From: Phocaeicola oris
GTDB lineage: Bacteria; Bacteroidota; Bacteroidia; Bacteroidales; Bacteroidaceae
Assembly: GCF_021295095.1 (NCBI RefSeq)
Contig: NZ_JAJLQX010000004.1
Span: 1-64,000 of the forward strand
Length of the DNA: 64,000 nucleotides
Direction of reading: 5' to 3'
Part shown: in pieces, positions 54,281 to 63,086 of the stretch
How the letters are laid out: each line of letters begins with the position of its first letter
Position numbering within the stretch: position 1 is the first letter of the stretch
Position numbers and translations under genes: made by a program
Notes under the pieces: generated by a model
What the model was told of the DNA's origin: nothing
Databases searched by the model: none
Seen by the model: only the letters and a program-made list of their open reading frames with translations

Positions 54281-55408
54281 ATGTATTTTAAAGATGTAAT
54301 AGGACAGCAAACCGCGAAACAGCGACTGATTCAGGAAGTGAAGGAACAACGAATCCCTCACGCGTTGTTGATGACAGGTCCTCAAGGCGTAGGAAAACTT
54401 GCTTTGGCCATAGCTTATGCCCGATACATCTGCTGTACAAATCCGACCGATACGGATTCATGCGGAGAATGTCAGAGCTGTCGGCTATTCGATAAACTAA
54501 TTCATCCGGATGTTCATTATGTTTTTCCGGTCATCAAGAAGAAAGGAAGCAGTAAGGAATTCTCATCTGATGATTATATAAACGAATGGCGTGAGATGGT
54601 ACTAAAATCTCCTTATTTTAGTTTGAATGATTGGTTAACCACAATGAAGGCTGACAATCAACAACCGTTGATTTATGTAAAGGAAAGCAATGAGATTATT
54701 CGTAAGCTGAGCGTTAAGTCTATGCTGGGCGGATATAAGATAGTCATTATCTGGTTACCCGAGAAAATGAACTTGGAATGCAGCAATAAACTATTGAAAG
54801 TTATTGAGGAGCCACCTTCGCAAACTGTTTTTCTAATGGTTTCAGATGATCCGTCAGTCATGCTGCCTACTATTCTGAGCCGTACCCAGCGATTTAATAT
54901 TCATAGCCTGCCGGAAACGGAAATTGCAAATCGCTTATTACAAAACGGATTAACCGAAACAGACGCAAGAGCCATTGCTCATAATGCCGAAGGCAGTTAC
55001 TTGAAAGCAATAGAAACGTTGTCTATCAGTGAAGATAATGAAGAATATTTTGATTTCTTTGTCCAACTGACGCGGCTGGCTTATATGAAAAAAGTAAAAG
55101 AGCTGAAGGATTGGAGCGAAAAGATTGCAAATTACGGAAGAGAGTGGCAAAAAAGTTTTCTATCTTACTGCCAACGAATGGTTCGAGAGGACTTTATTTA
55201 CAACTTCCATCAGCCGGATATGGTTTATCTGAATACAGAAGAAAAGAAGTTTTCTCAGAATTTTGCTCCTTATATAAACGAGCGAAATGTTATTGAAATA
55301 ATGAAGGAACTAAATGAAGCAGCATTACATGTTGAACGAAACGTCAACGCAAAAATGGTTTTCTTTGATTTTGCGCTGAAAATCATTATGCTGTTAAGAA
55401 AGAAATAA
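54281..55408 (+). CDS. holB: DNA polymerase III delta-prime subunit
   Basis: 375-residue AAA+ clamp-loader subunit. The P-loop is TGPQGVGKLALAIAYARYICC, with GKL instead of GKT/S, consistent with a subunit that does not hydrolyse ATP. The zinc-binding cysteines follow (CCTNPTDTDSCGECQSC), then the sensor region PTILSRTQRFN, an SRC-motif variant (SRT). It starts 2 bp after metF and ends 6 bp before the ricT-like gene, the common order in Bacteroidetes. Confidence 0.93.
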   Translation: MYFKDVIGQQTAKQRLIQEVKEQRIPHALLMTGPQGVGKLALAIAYARYICCTNPTDTDSCGECQSCRLFDKLIHPDVHYVFPVIKKKGSSKEFSSDDYINEWREMVLKSPYFSLNDWLTTMKADNQQPLIYVKESNEIIRKLSVKSMLGGYKIVIIWLPEKMNLECSNKLLKVIEEPPSQTVFLMVSDDPSVMLPTILSRTQRFNIHSLPETEIANRLLQNGLTETDARAIAHNAEGSYLKAIETLSISEDNEEYFDFFVQLTRLAYMKKVKELKDWSEKIANYGREWQKSFLSYCQRMVREDFIYNFHQPDMVYLNTEEKKFSQNFAPYINERNVIEIMKELNEAALHVERNVNAKMVFFDFALKIIMLLRKK

Positions 55409-55414
55409 ATATAT

Positions 55415-56950
55415 ATGATAAATAATAATTTTAAACTGAAGTATTGCGGTGAAAGTTGTCTATGCTATAAAGGGTGTGGGCGACAAGACCGTCAGCTAAA
55501 TACATACGACTGGCTGGCTGATATTCCGGGGAATACCGATGAACAAGAAATGGTAGAAGTTCAGTTCAAGAATACCCGAAAAGGATATTATAAAAACAGC
55601 AATCATCTTCGTTTAGAGAAAGATGATGTGGTAGCCGTAGAAGCCAATCCGGGCCATGACATCGGACGGGTTACGCTAACCGGACGTTTGGTCCATCTCC
55701 AAATGCGCAAGGCAAATCTAAAGCCGGATATAGAAATCAAACGTATTTACCGAAAAGTTAAACCCGTTGATATCGAAAAATATAATGAAGCAAAAGCCAA
55801 AGAGCATGATACGATGATTCGCTCCCGACAGATTGCCAAGAATTTAAACCTTCAGATGAAGATTGGTGATGTAGAATATCAGGGCGACGGCAACAAAGCT
55901 ATCTTCTATTACATTGCAGATGAACGTGTCGATTTCCGTCAATTGATAAAAGTCTTAGCTGAAACATTTCATGTCCGCATAGAAATGAAACAAATCGGTG
56001 CTCGTCAAGAAGCCGGACGAATTGGAGGAATCGGACCATGTGGCAGAGAACTTTGCTGTGCTACATGGATGACCAGTTTTGTTTCTGTATCTACCGGTGC
56101 CGCTCGAATTCAAGATATTTCACTGAATCCACAAAAATTGGCCGGTCAGTGTGCAAAGTTGAAGTGTTGTTTGAATTATGAAGTTGACTCGTACGTTGAA
56201 GCCCAGCATAAATTGCCAAGTAAAGAGATTGAATTGGAAACCACAACCGGTACATTCTACTTCTTCAAAGCTGATATTTTGAAAGGTTTAATTACCTATT
56301 CTTCTGATAAAACAATTCTTGCCAATACTGTAACCATACCGGTAGCTCGTGCTTTTGAAATTATAAATATGAATAAAAAGGGGCAAAAGCCGGATTCTTT
56401 GGAAGAGACTGCAGAACAAGCAAAAAAACACGCAAACAAACCTATCGACTTGCTTGAGCAAGAGAGCCTGACACGTTTTGATAACCGTAGAAATAACAAA
56501 AAGAAAAAGCGCAATAAAAATAATAATCGTCCTCAACAGAATCAGATACAAATTGAAGACGATTTAAGGAATCAACAACCGATAGTTCAACAGAAAGACA
56601 TTAATAATCAAAATAAACAATGGAATCAAAATCGTTCATCTCACGATAGCAACGATTCTTTTCAACAGCCAACTAATCATAGTCGCAATTTTAGAAATGA
56701 TAACCGCAATCGAAGAAACTATCAAAATCGCGATCCAAGAAATAGAAACAACAACAGAGATTATCAAAATAGAAATCAAGAACAACAAGATCATCAGCAA
56801 AATCAACAAAACAGACAAGCAAATAATAGGTCTAATCAGACTCAAAACACTAAGCCGAATGCTTCGAAATCCAATAACAAACAACCTTCAGAAAGGTTCC
56901 ATAATCCGAGCGAACGTCCTAAGAAAGAGAGTAATAGCCCGAACGCTTAA
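55415..56950 (+). CDS. PSP1-domain protein (RicT/YaaT-like) with N/Q/R-rich tail
   Basis: 511-residue cytoplasmic protein. An N-terminal Cys motif (CGESCLCYKGCGRQDRQL) precedes the PSP1 domain (about 45-300), with KQIGARQEAGRIGGIGPCGRELCC and QCAKLKCCLNYEVD. These cysteines match proteins of the RicT group, which in Bacillus forms an Fe-S complex affecting RNA processing. After about residue 355 the chain is a 150-residue low-complexity tail of Asn, Gln, Arg and Asp. Its 3' end encodes the start region of gldH in another frame. Sure of PSP1; the cellular role here is inferred. Confidence 0.88.
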   Translation: MINNNFKLKYCGESCLCYKGCGRQDRQLNTYDWLADIPGNTDEQEMVEVQFKNTRKGYYKNSNHLRLEKDDVVAVEANPGHDIGRVTLTGRLVHLQMRKANLKPDIEIKRIYRKVKPVDIEKYNEAKAKEHDTMIRSRQIAKNLNLQMKIGDVEYQGDGNKAIFYYIADERVDFRQLIKVLAETFHVRIEMKQIGARQEAGRIGGIGPCGRELCCATWMTSFVSVSTGAARIQDISLNPQKLAGQCAKLKCCLNYEVDSYVEAQHKLPSKEIELETTTGTFYFFKADILKGLITYSSDKTILANTVTIPVARAFEIINMNKKGQKPDSLEETAEQAKKHANKPIDLLEQESLTRFDNRRNNKKKKRNKNNNRPQQNQIQIEDDLRNQQPIVQQKDINNQNKQWNQNRSSHDSNDSFQQPTNHSRNFRNDNRNRRNYQNRDPRNRNNNRDYQNRNQEQQDHQQNQQNRQANNRSNQTQNTKPNASKSNNKQPSERFHNPSERPKKESNSPNA

Positions 56951-57410
56951 ATATCTTCTTTCTATAATTTGTCTTTCTTCTTTTCTCTCCTGTCAAAAAG
57001 AGATTGCATACTACTCGTACCAACCTGTTCCTATCGCAGGTTGGACGAATAGTGACACGCTCACTTTCGCCCTTCCTAAGAAATTTCAAAAAGGCTTTTA
57101 TGACGTCTTTATTGGAGTACGTAATAAAAGCAGCTACCCTTACCAAGATATATGGCTCCGCATTATGCATAATCTTGATGGAACAAATCAGTTTAAGTAC
57201 GAAAAAGTACACTTTGCCATAGCTAATCCCGATGGGACATGGAAAGGAGTAGGAATCAGCAGTTTGTATCAATTAAAAGTTTCATATTTAAGAAACGTAG
57301 AGATAGAGGAAGAAAAAGAAGTACGTGTTTTTAAAATTATTCCCTATATGCGTGATGAATCACTAAAAGGATTGAGTGATATAGGATTATTCATTAAACA
57401 TCATCAATGA
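56859..57410 (+). CDS. gldH: Gliding-motility-type lipoprotein GldH
   Basis: Lipoprotein of the GldH family, so named from flavobacterial gliding but present in non-motile Bacteroidales. The conserved body starts at the lipobox LSSFLSC and continues with the family segment YYSYQPVPIAGWTNSDTLTFALP, NKSSYPYQDIWLRIMHN and a C-terminal GLSDIGLFIKHH. The nearest in-frame ATG (56859) lies 92 bp inside the preceding gene and adds a 30-residue basic leader before the hydrophobic core. No ATG, GTG or TTG lies nearer, so either the leader is real or a rare start codon is used. It converges on rodA with a 7-bp overlap. Confidence 0.8.
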   Translation: MLRNPITNNLQKGSIIRANVLRKRVIARTLKYLLSIICLSSFLSCQKEIAYYSYQPVPIAGWTNSDTLTFALPKKFQKGFYDVFIGVRNKSSYPYQDIWLRIMHNLDGTNQFKYEKVHFAIANPDGTWKGVGISSLYQLKVSYLRNVEIEEEKEVRVFKIIPYMRDESLKGLSDIGLFIKHHQ

Positions 57411-58861
57411 TTGCTCCGACCTGCATCTATTCTCAAAAAGATAAAAAGCAACAAAGTAAAACCCCACAATGAAGAACCTCCATAACTAAAAAAAGGTAAT
57501 GGTATACCAATAACCGGCGTCAAACCTAATACCATACCTATATTAATAAATAAGTGAAAGAAAATAATACTCACAACAGCATACCCATACACTCGACCAA
57601 AAGTTGTATGTTGCCTCTCAGCCAGATAGATTAGTCTAAGTATGAGTATCGTAAACAAAAGAAGTACAGCAGCCGATCCAATGAAGCCTTCTTCTTCGCC
57701 CACCGTACAGAAAATAAAGTCAGTATCCTGCTCCGGCACATATTTCAACTTTGTCTGAGTCCCTTTCAAAAATCCCTTCCCGGTCAGCCCACCAGAACCA
57801 ATAGCTATTTTACTTTGATTAACGTTATATCCTGATCCGGCCGGATCGTCCTCCATACCTAATACAACTTTAATGCGGACCTGTTGATGTGGCTCCAACA
57901 TCTTATCAAAAACATAATCGGCAGAATATAGAAAAGCTACAGACCCAACAGCGAAAACACATACTAAAGCCAACGGCCATAATCTATCCCGAAGAGAAAT
58001 AAATAACAAGTATATAGCCAAGCAGAAAATAAGAGGTAATTGGAAATAAGTTATATTAAAAGGTATTACATATAAAGAAAATAATAGTGCCAATAACGTT
58101 AATCCGATTCCTAAGAAAAAGAGATTACGAGCTAACTCTTGTTTACTAAAACTATATACGTAAATCAGAATAGGAGTTAAAGCAGTAATCATTGCCAAAA
58201 CAGAAAAATGGCCAATAGATGTAATTCGATCCGGCATCAGTTCATCACCGAAACGAATGCCAACAACAAAGAATATAACTGCGCAAATTCCCGCAAAGAG
58301 AAATACACCAGGCATTCCTTCCCGATATAACATTAAAAAGAAAGCAAGATAAACAAGTGCAGAACCTGTCTCTCTCTGCATTACAATCAATGCCATTGGG
58401 ACGAGGAATAATGCTAAGGTGATACCTATATCTTTCACTTTCTGCATAGAATAATTATATTTCGACATAAACTTCGCTAATGCTAAAGCTGTCGCGAACT
58501 TCGCAAATTCTGCCGGCTGTATACTGATACTCCCCAATTTTAACCATGAATACGAACCTTTTGTATTATCCGCTATAAAAGGTGTTACAAACAAGATTAA
58601 TATCATGACTCCATAAAGAAGATAAGCAAATATATCATACAATTTATCATCAAGCATCAACAAGATGAATCCCAATCCCAAAGAACAGGACATCCAAACT
58701 ATTTGTTTCCCTGAACGAGTATCAAAACTAAAGAAATCTATGTCACCATAATCATAACTGGCTCCACAAATGCTAAACCAGCCAAAAATTACTAACGCTA
58801 AATAAAGAGCAATAGTAAACCAGTCAACAGACTTGAACATATTACCTTTCGTGTATGCCAT
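57404..58861 (-). CDS. rodA: Rod-shape peptidoglycan polymerase RodA
   Basis: 485-residue SEDS-family glycosyltransferase that polymerises lipid II with PBP2 during elongation. About ten transmembrane helices. The SEDS signatures include WLKLGSISIQPAEFAKFATALALAKFMSKY and the catalytic Asp loop region with VPEQDTDFIFCTVGEEEGFIG, then GIPLPFFSYGGSSL. It overlaps mrdA by 20 bp, the last gene of the mre cluster. Confidence 0.97.
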   Translation of the reverse strand: MAYTKGNMFKSVDWFTIALYLALVIFGWFSICGASYDYGDIDFFSFDTRSGKQIVWMSCSLGLGFILLMLDDKLYDIFAYLLYGVMILILFVTPFIADNTKGSYSWLKLGSISIQPAEFAKFATALALAKFMSKYNYSMQKVKDIGITLALFLVPMALIVMQRETGSALVYLAFFLMLYREGMPGVFLFAGICAVIFFVVGIRFGDELMPDRITSIGHFSVLAMITALTPILIYVYSFSKQELARNLFFLGIGLTLLALLFSLYVIPFNITYFQLPLIFCLAIYLLFISLRDRLWPLALVCVFAVGSVAFLYSADYVFDKMLEPHQQVRIKVVLGMEDDPAGSGYNVNQSKIAIGSGGLTGKGFLKGTQTKLKYVPEQDTDFIFCTVGEEEGFIGSAAVLLLFTILILRLIYLAERQHTTFGRVYGYAVVSIIFFHLFINIGMVLGLTPVIGIPLPFFSYGGSSLWGFTLLLFIFLRIDAGRSNH

Positions 58862-60692
58862 AATCTATTCGCTTGTTTTGAAATTCTGCTGCTTTTGCTT
58901 CACTCATTGGAGACAATTCTCCATTTAAATATTGTTCTATAATAAGAGAACCCAGAGGAACACCATATTGAGCTCCAAACCCTCCATTCTCAACATAAAC
59001 AGCAACAGCTATCTTTGGATCATTCATCGGAGCAAATCCCATGAATGCAGAATGATCTTTTCCTCTATTCTGAGCCGTACCTGTTTTTCCACACACTTCA
59101 ATGCCAGGAATATTTGCCCCTCTACAAGTACCACCTAATACTGCCTGCCGCATTCCTTGGACAACAACATCATAATACTCTGACTCAACTTTCGTATAAC
59201 GGCGAGTAGTATAAAGAGAATCCAACGGTTCGCCATCTATTTTTCTAACAACATGAGGGGTAATAAAATAACCTCTATTTGCAATGGTCGCACTCAAATT
59301 TGCTATCTGTAAAGGAGTTGCAGTAACCTCACCCTGCCCAATGGAGATAGAAATAACGGTCAGCCCGTTCCATGACTTCTTATAATACTTATCATAATAT
59401 TCGGCATTCGGTATCATACCACGTTTCTCACCGGGCAAGTCCACTCCTAACGGATATCCATATCCCATAGATACCATATAATCCCGCCAAGTAGACATGG
59501 CTTTTTGCACAGAGCCATATTTTTTCCGAGCACCTATCATGTGATAAAGTCCCCAACAAAAATAACCGTTACATGATGTCGCTATAGCCGGCACCAAAGA
59601 TAAAGGAGACGGATGCCCATGACAGCCCACTCTTAAACCCGCATAAACGAATCCATGATAACAAGGGTAAGCAGTCTCGGAAGTGATAATACCTTCCTGC
59701 AAAAAAGCCAAAGCTTGCGATGGTTTGAACGTAGAACCCGGAGGATATGTTCCCATAATAGCACGATTGAGCAATGGTTTCCAAGGATCTTGTGAAAGCA
59801 TCATGTGATTCCTTCCTCTGGGACGACCTACCATCAAATGTGGATCATACGAAGGAGAAGAAACCATACAGAGAATTTCTCCTGTCTTTGGCTCTATAGC
59901 TACAATGCTTCCAATCTTTCCTTCCAGCAAACGCTCTCCCAGCATTTGTAAGTTTATGTCTATACTCAGTCGAAGATTTTTTCCGGGAATAGGAGTAATA
60001 TCATATTTACCATCCTGATAACGGCCTTGAATTCTTCCACGTGCATCACGAAGCAATATTTCTACTCCTTTTTCTCCACGCAATTGCTTTTCATATGAAC
60101 GCTCTACTCCTATCTTTCCTATAAAGTCCCCCTGCACATAATAATCATCTGCTTCAATATCGCTCTTCGATACTTCACCTATATCACCCAATACATGAGC
60201 TGCGGAATTAAAATTATATTGCCGAATTGTTCTTTGCTGAATATAAAAACCAGGAAATTGAAACAATTTTTCTTGAAGAACCGCACATTCTTCAGCCGAT
60301 AGCTGAGTCATTAAAACCTGATGAGTATATGGTGTGTAACCGGGATTCAAGTGCCGGTCTTTGATGTCTCTTAAACGACGTTTCAGATAATCCGGAGAAA
60401 TCTTTAATGTTTTACAAAAGTCGAGTGTATCCAAATGAGTTACCTCTTTCATGACCACAGTCACATCGTATGCCGGCTGGTTATAAACCAACAAACTATC
60501 GTTTCTATCATAAATAATACCGCGACTCGGATATTGTGTTTGATGCAAGAATGCATTACTATCTGCATTCTTCTTATAGTCGGTACTCATAATCTGTAAA
60601 GCAAAAAGACGAAGAAGGTAAAGCAATACAACCAATACTATCGCTCCACCTATGATATACTTCCGTTTCTCAAGATCAAAGCCCTTTTCCAC
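58842..60692 (-). CDS. mrdA: Penicillin-binding protein 2 (elongation transpeptidase)
   Basis: 616-residue class B PBP. An N-terminal membrane anchor (about 12-34) is followed by the dimerisation domain with YPSRGIIYDRN, then the transpeptidase domain: STFK with Ser320 and Lys323, SCN in ATSCNGYF, and KTG in CGKTGTAQNRG. It overlaps mreD at one base and rodA by 20 bp, giving tight translational coupling of transpeptidase and glycosyltransferase. Confidence 0.97.
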   Translation of the reverse strand: MEKGFDLEKRKYIIGGAIVLVVLLYLLRLFALQIMSTDYKKNADSNAFLHQTQYPSRGIIYDRNDSLLVYNQPAYDVTVVMKEVTHLDTLDFCKTLKISPDYLKRRLRDIKDRHLNPGYTPYTHQVLMTQLSAEECAVLQEKLFQFPGFYIQQRTIRQYNFNSAAHVLGDIGEVSKSDIEADDYYVQGDFIGKIGVERSYEKQLRGEKGVEILLRDARGRIQGRYQDGKYDITPIPGKNLRLSIDINLQMLGERLLEGKIGSIVAIEPKTGEILCMVSSPSYDPHLMVGRPRGRNHMMLSQDPWKPLLNRAIMGTYPPGSTFKPSQALAFLQEGIITSETAYPCYHGFVYAGLRVGCHGHPSPLSLVPAIATSCNGYFCWGLYHMIGARKKYGSVQKAMSTWRDYMVSMGYGYPLGVDLPGEKRGMIPNAEYYDKYYKKSWNGLTVISISIGQGEVTATPLQIANLSATIANRGYFITPHVVRKIDGEPLDSLYTTRRYTKVESEYYDVVVQGMRQAVLGGTCRGANIPGIEVCGKTGTAQNRGKDHSAFMGFAPMNDPKIAVAVYVENGGFGAQYGVPLGSLIIEQYLNGELSPMSEAKAAEFQNKRIDYGIHER

Positions 60693-61192
60693 TATTTTCT
60701 CCTCCTTATAGCCTCAGCACAGAATATGCAAACTAAGGTAATAGCAAGGTCTGATATAATTCTTAATCCTAATTGCTGCCAGTTGAAAAATGAAAACGTT
60801 TCCATCATTTCCACTACACAACAAAAAATTAATGTACAAATCAATACATATTTAAAATACGAAGAAAATCCCATTGATGGAATACTCGGAGCAAAATTCT
60901 CTTCCATCTCCTTCAATGTTACCAATCGAATTATCGGTCCACGAACAAAAGCCATCAATGTAGCAGCTGCCGCGTTAATACCCGGAGTATTACAGAATAT
61001 ATCAATAAAGAGACCTAAAAAGAATCCCCAGAGCATAAGAGTACTTCTTCCTACCCCGGAATCATATCTTAACAGAAAGTAGATAAAAAAGAAAGGCGTG
61101 GCATAACCTAAGATATGTACATGGCTCAATACCAATACCTGTAACAATACCAGACCAACAAACCACACCATATTTTCCAATACCACCAACAT
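60692..61192 (-). CDS. mreD: Rod shape-determining protein MreD
   Basis: 166-residue polytopic inner-membrane protein with about five helices, small and poorly conserved as usual for MreD. HILGYATPFFFIYFLLRYD and WGFFLGLFIDIFCNTPGINAAAATLMAFVRGP are the recognisable segments. Position between mreC and mrdA supports the call. The stop/start junction with mrdA shares one base. Confidence 0.92.
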   Translation of the reverse strand: MLVVLENMVWFVGLVLLQVLVLSHVHILGYATPFFFIYFLLRYDSGVGRSTLMLWGFFLGLFIDIFCNTPGINAAAATLMAFVRGPIIRLVTLKEMEENFAPSIPSMGFSSYFKYVLICTLIFCCVVEMMETFSFFNWQQLGLRIISDLAITLVCIFCAEAIRRRK

Positions 61193-61194
61193 CT

Positions 61195-62052
61195 TTACTG
61201 ATTCTCGTCCGCTTTCCTAACTTCTTCTTCCAACTTCTCTTGTTCTAAACCTGTTTTTCTTGAAATTACCCTAACTTCATTTAATCGGGCAAAATCAATA
61301 AACAATCTAACCTTCAACATGTACGAAAGTCCATCATCACTATCTCCTATATCATCAATAGTGCCAACAGGTATACCGGAAGGGAAGATAGAACTATGTC
61401 CACTTGTCACAATGGTATCACCCAATTCAAATATAGCATGGCGAGGAAGATCCCTGATATAAGCATATTCTGTTGATCCGCCATTCCATTTCAAGAACCC
61501 GAAATAATCACTTCGCTCAATTTTACAGCTGATGCTACTCTTTGCATTTAAAACAGGAATAACTACCGCATAATGCGCTGAAGTCTTATAAACGATGCCA
61601 ACGACTCCGTTGCCACCAACAACTCCCATTTCCGGAAACACACCATCCGACTGTCCTTTATCGATTGTCAAATAGTTATGTGAGTAATTGATACTATTAT
61701 TAATAACATTTGCCTTGATAAGATCATAATCCATCAAGGCATTCCGTTTCATTTTCTCTACAAAAGCCGTATCTGCAATAAGTTTTTCATACGCCTCTTT
61801 CAGTTGCTGCATTTGAATTTCCAACTCAACATTTTTATTGACCAAATCTGAATTGATTGATTTCAGATGAAAGTAGCCTTTTACATTATCAGCGACCTCA
61901 TACACAATACCGGTTACTGCATTCGCCGAAGTGAAAAACACGCTTCCCTGATAGCCGTTGAATCGAAACAACAGCATAAAACTGATCATCTCTAAAATAA
62001 AAAAGAGAAACCAGTGTTTATACTTTATCAGGAAATCAAGCAGATTGTGCAT
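61195..62052 (-). CDS. mreC: Rod shape-determining protein MreC
   Basis: 285-residue bitopic protein. One N-terminal transmembrane segment (about 12-28) precedes a coiled coil (about 60-100) and the periplasmic beta-barrel domain, including DKGQSDGVFPEMGVVGGNGVVGIV and VTSGHSSIFPSGIPVGTI. It links MreB to periplasmic PBP2. It lies between mreB (7 bp) and mreD (2 bp). Confidence 0.95.
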   Translation of the reverse strand: MHNLLDFLIKYKHWFLFFILEMISFMLLFRFNGYQGSVFFTSANAVTGIVYEVADNVKGYFHLKSINSDLVNKNVELEIQMQQLKEAYEKLIADTAFVEKMKRNALMDYDLIKANVINNSINYSHNYLTIDKGQSDGVFPEMGVVGGNGVVGIVYKTSAHYAVVIPVLNAKSSISCKIERSDYFGFLKWNGGSTEYAYIRDLPRHAIFELGDTIVTSGHSSIFPSGIPVGTIDDIGDSDDGLSYMLKVRLFIDFARLNEVRVISRKTGLEQEKLEEEVRKADENQ

Positions 62053-62059
62053 TAGGCCA

Positions 62060-63082
62060 CTACCTCATCAGAAAAGAGAATCTATTCACATTCTTTAATG
62101 CCACACCCGTCCCCTTTGCCACACTTAGTAAAGGATCTTCAGCAACATGGAAAGGAATATTAATCTTATCGGTGAGACGTTTATCCAAGCCACGCAATAA
62201 TGCACCACCACCGGCTAAATAAATACCGTTCTGAACAATATCCGCGTATAATTCAGGCGGAGTCTGTTCCAAAGCACTCAAGATTGCGGTCTCAATCTTA
62301 GCGATACTCTTTTCCAGACAATGAGCTATCTCTTGATAATTTACAGCTACTTCCATAGGCAATGCTGTAATACGATTTGGTCCTCGTACCACATAATCCT
62401 CCGGAGCATCCTCTCCCAAATCAGTCAAAGCTGCACCGACATGAATCTTAATACGCTCTGCCATACGCTCACTGACTCTTACACTATGCTGACGACTCAT
62501 ATAATCCTGAATATCCGAAGTCAAATCATCACCTGCTATACGAATGGAGGTATTAGAAACAATACCACCTAACGAAATAACCGCAATTTCTGTTGTTCCA
62601 CCGCCGATATCTACAATCATATTTCCTTCCGGAGCTTCCACATCAACACCTATACCGATAGCAGCTGCCATAGGCTCAAAAATCAAGTACACGTCACGTC
62701 CGCCTGCATGTTCCGCGCTATCACGGACTGCACGCAATTCAACTTCTGTACTGCCCGAAGGAACACCAATCACCATTCGAAGTGACGGAGAAAAGAGCCG
62801 GCTACCCATATTCACTTTCTTAATCAGTCCGCGAATCATTTGCTCGCAAGCATTAAAATCGGCAATCACGCCATCTCTTAACGGACGGACTGTACGAATA
62901 GTAGGGTTTTCCTTTTCATACATCATCTTAGCCTGCTCTCCAACAGCAATCATTTTATCGGTACGACGATCGAGCGCCACTACCGACGGTTCATCTACTA
63001 CGATCTTTCCATTACTGGTAATAATAGTATTCGCAGTACCAAGATCAATTGCTATTTCTTGTGTAAAAGACAATAATCCCAT
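62060..63082 (-). CDS. mreB: Actin-like rod shape-determining protein MreB
   Basis: 340-residue bacterial actin that directs elongasome movement. The phosphate-1 motif is IDLGTANTIITSNGKIVVDEPSVVALD, phosphate-2 is MIVDIGGGTTEIAVISLGG, and the adenosine motif is GIYLAGGGALLRGLD. The N-terminal MGLLSFTQ likely forms the membrane-associating segment. It starts 4 bp after purH ends, so it may be transcribed with it. Confidence 0.98.
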   Translation of the reverse strand: MGLLSFTQEIAIDLGTANTIITSNGKIVVDEPSVVALDRRTDKMIAVGEQAKMMYEKENPTIRTVRPLRDGVIADFNACEQMIRGLIKKVNMGSRLFSPSLRMVIGVPSGSTEVELRAVRDSAEHAGGRDVYLIFEPMAAAIGIGVDVEAPEGNMIVDIGGGTTEIAVISLGGIVSNTSIRIAGDDLTSDIQDYMSRQHSVRVSERMAERIKIHVGAALTDLGEDAPEDYVVRGPNRITALPMEVAVNYQEIAHCLEKSIAKIETAILSALEQTPPELYADIVQNGIYLAGGGALLRGLDKRLTDKINIPFHVAEDPLLSVAKGTGVALKNVNRFSFLMR

Positions 63083-63086
63083 AAAA

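Noticed and set aside
56697-56858. Further N-terminal extension of GldH
   Set aside because: This part is the out-of-frame reading of the repetitive PSP1 tail, with no start signal.
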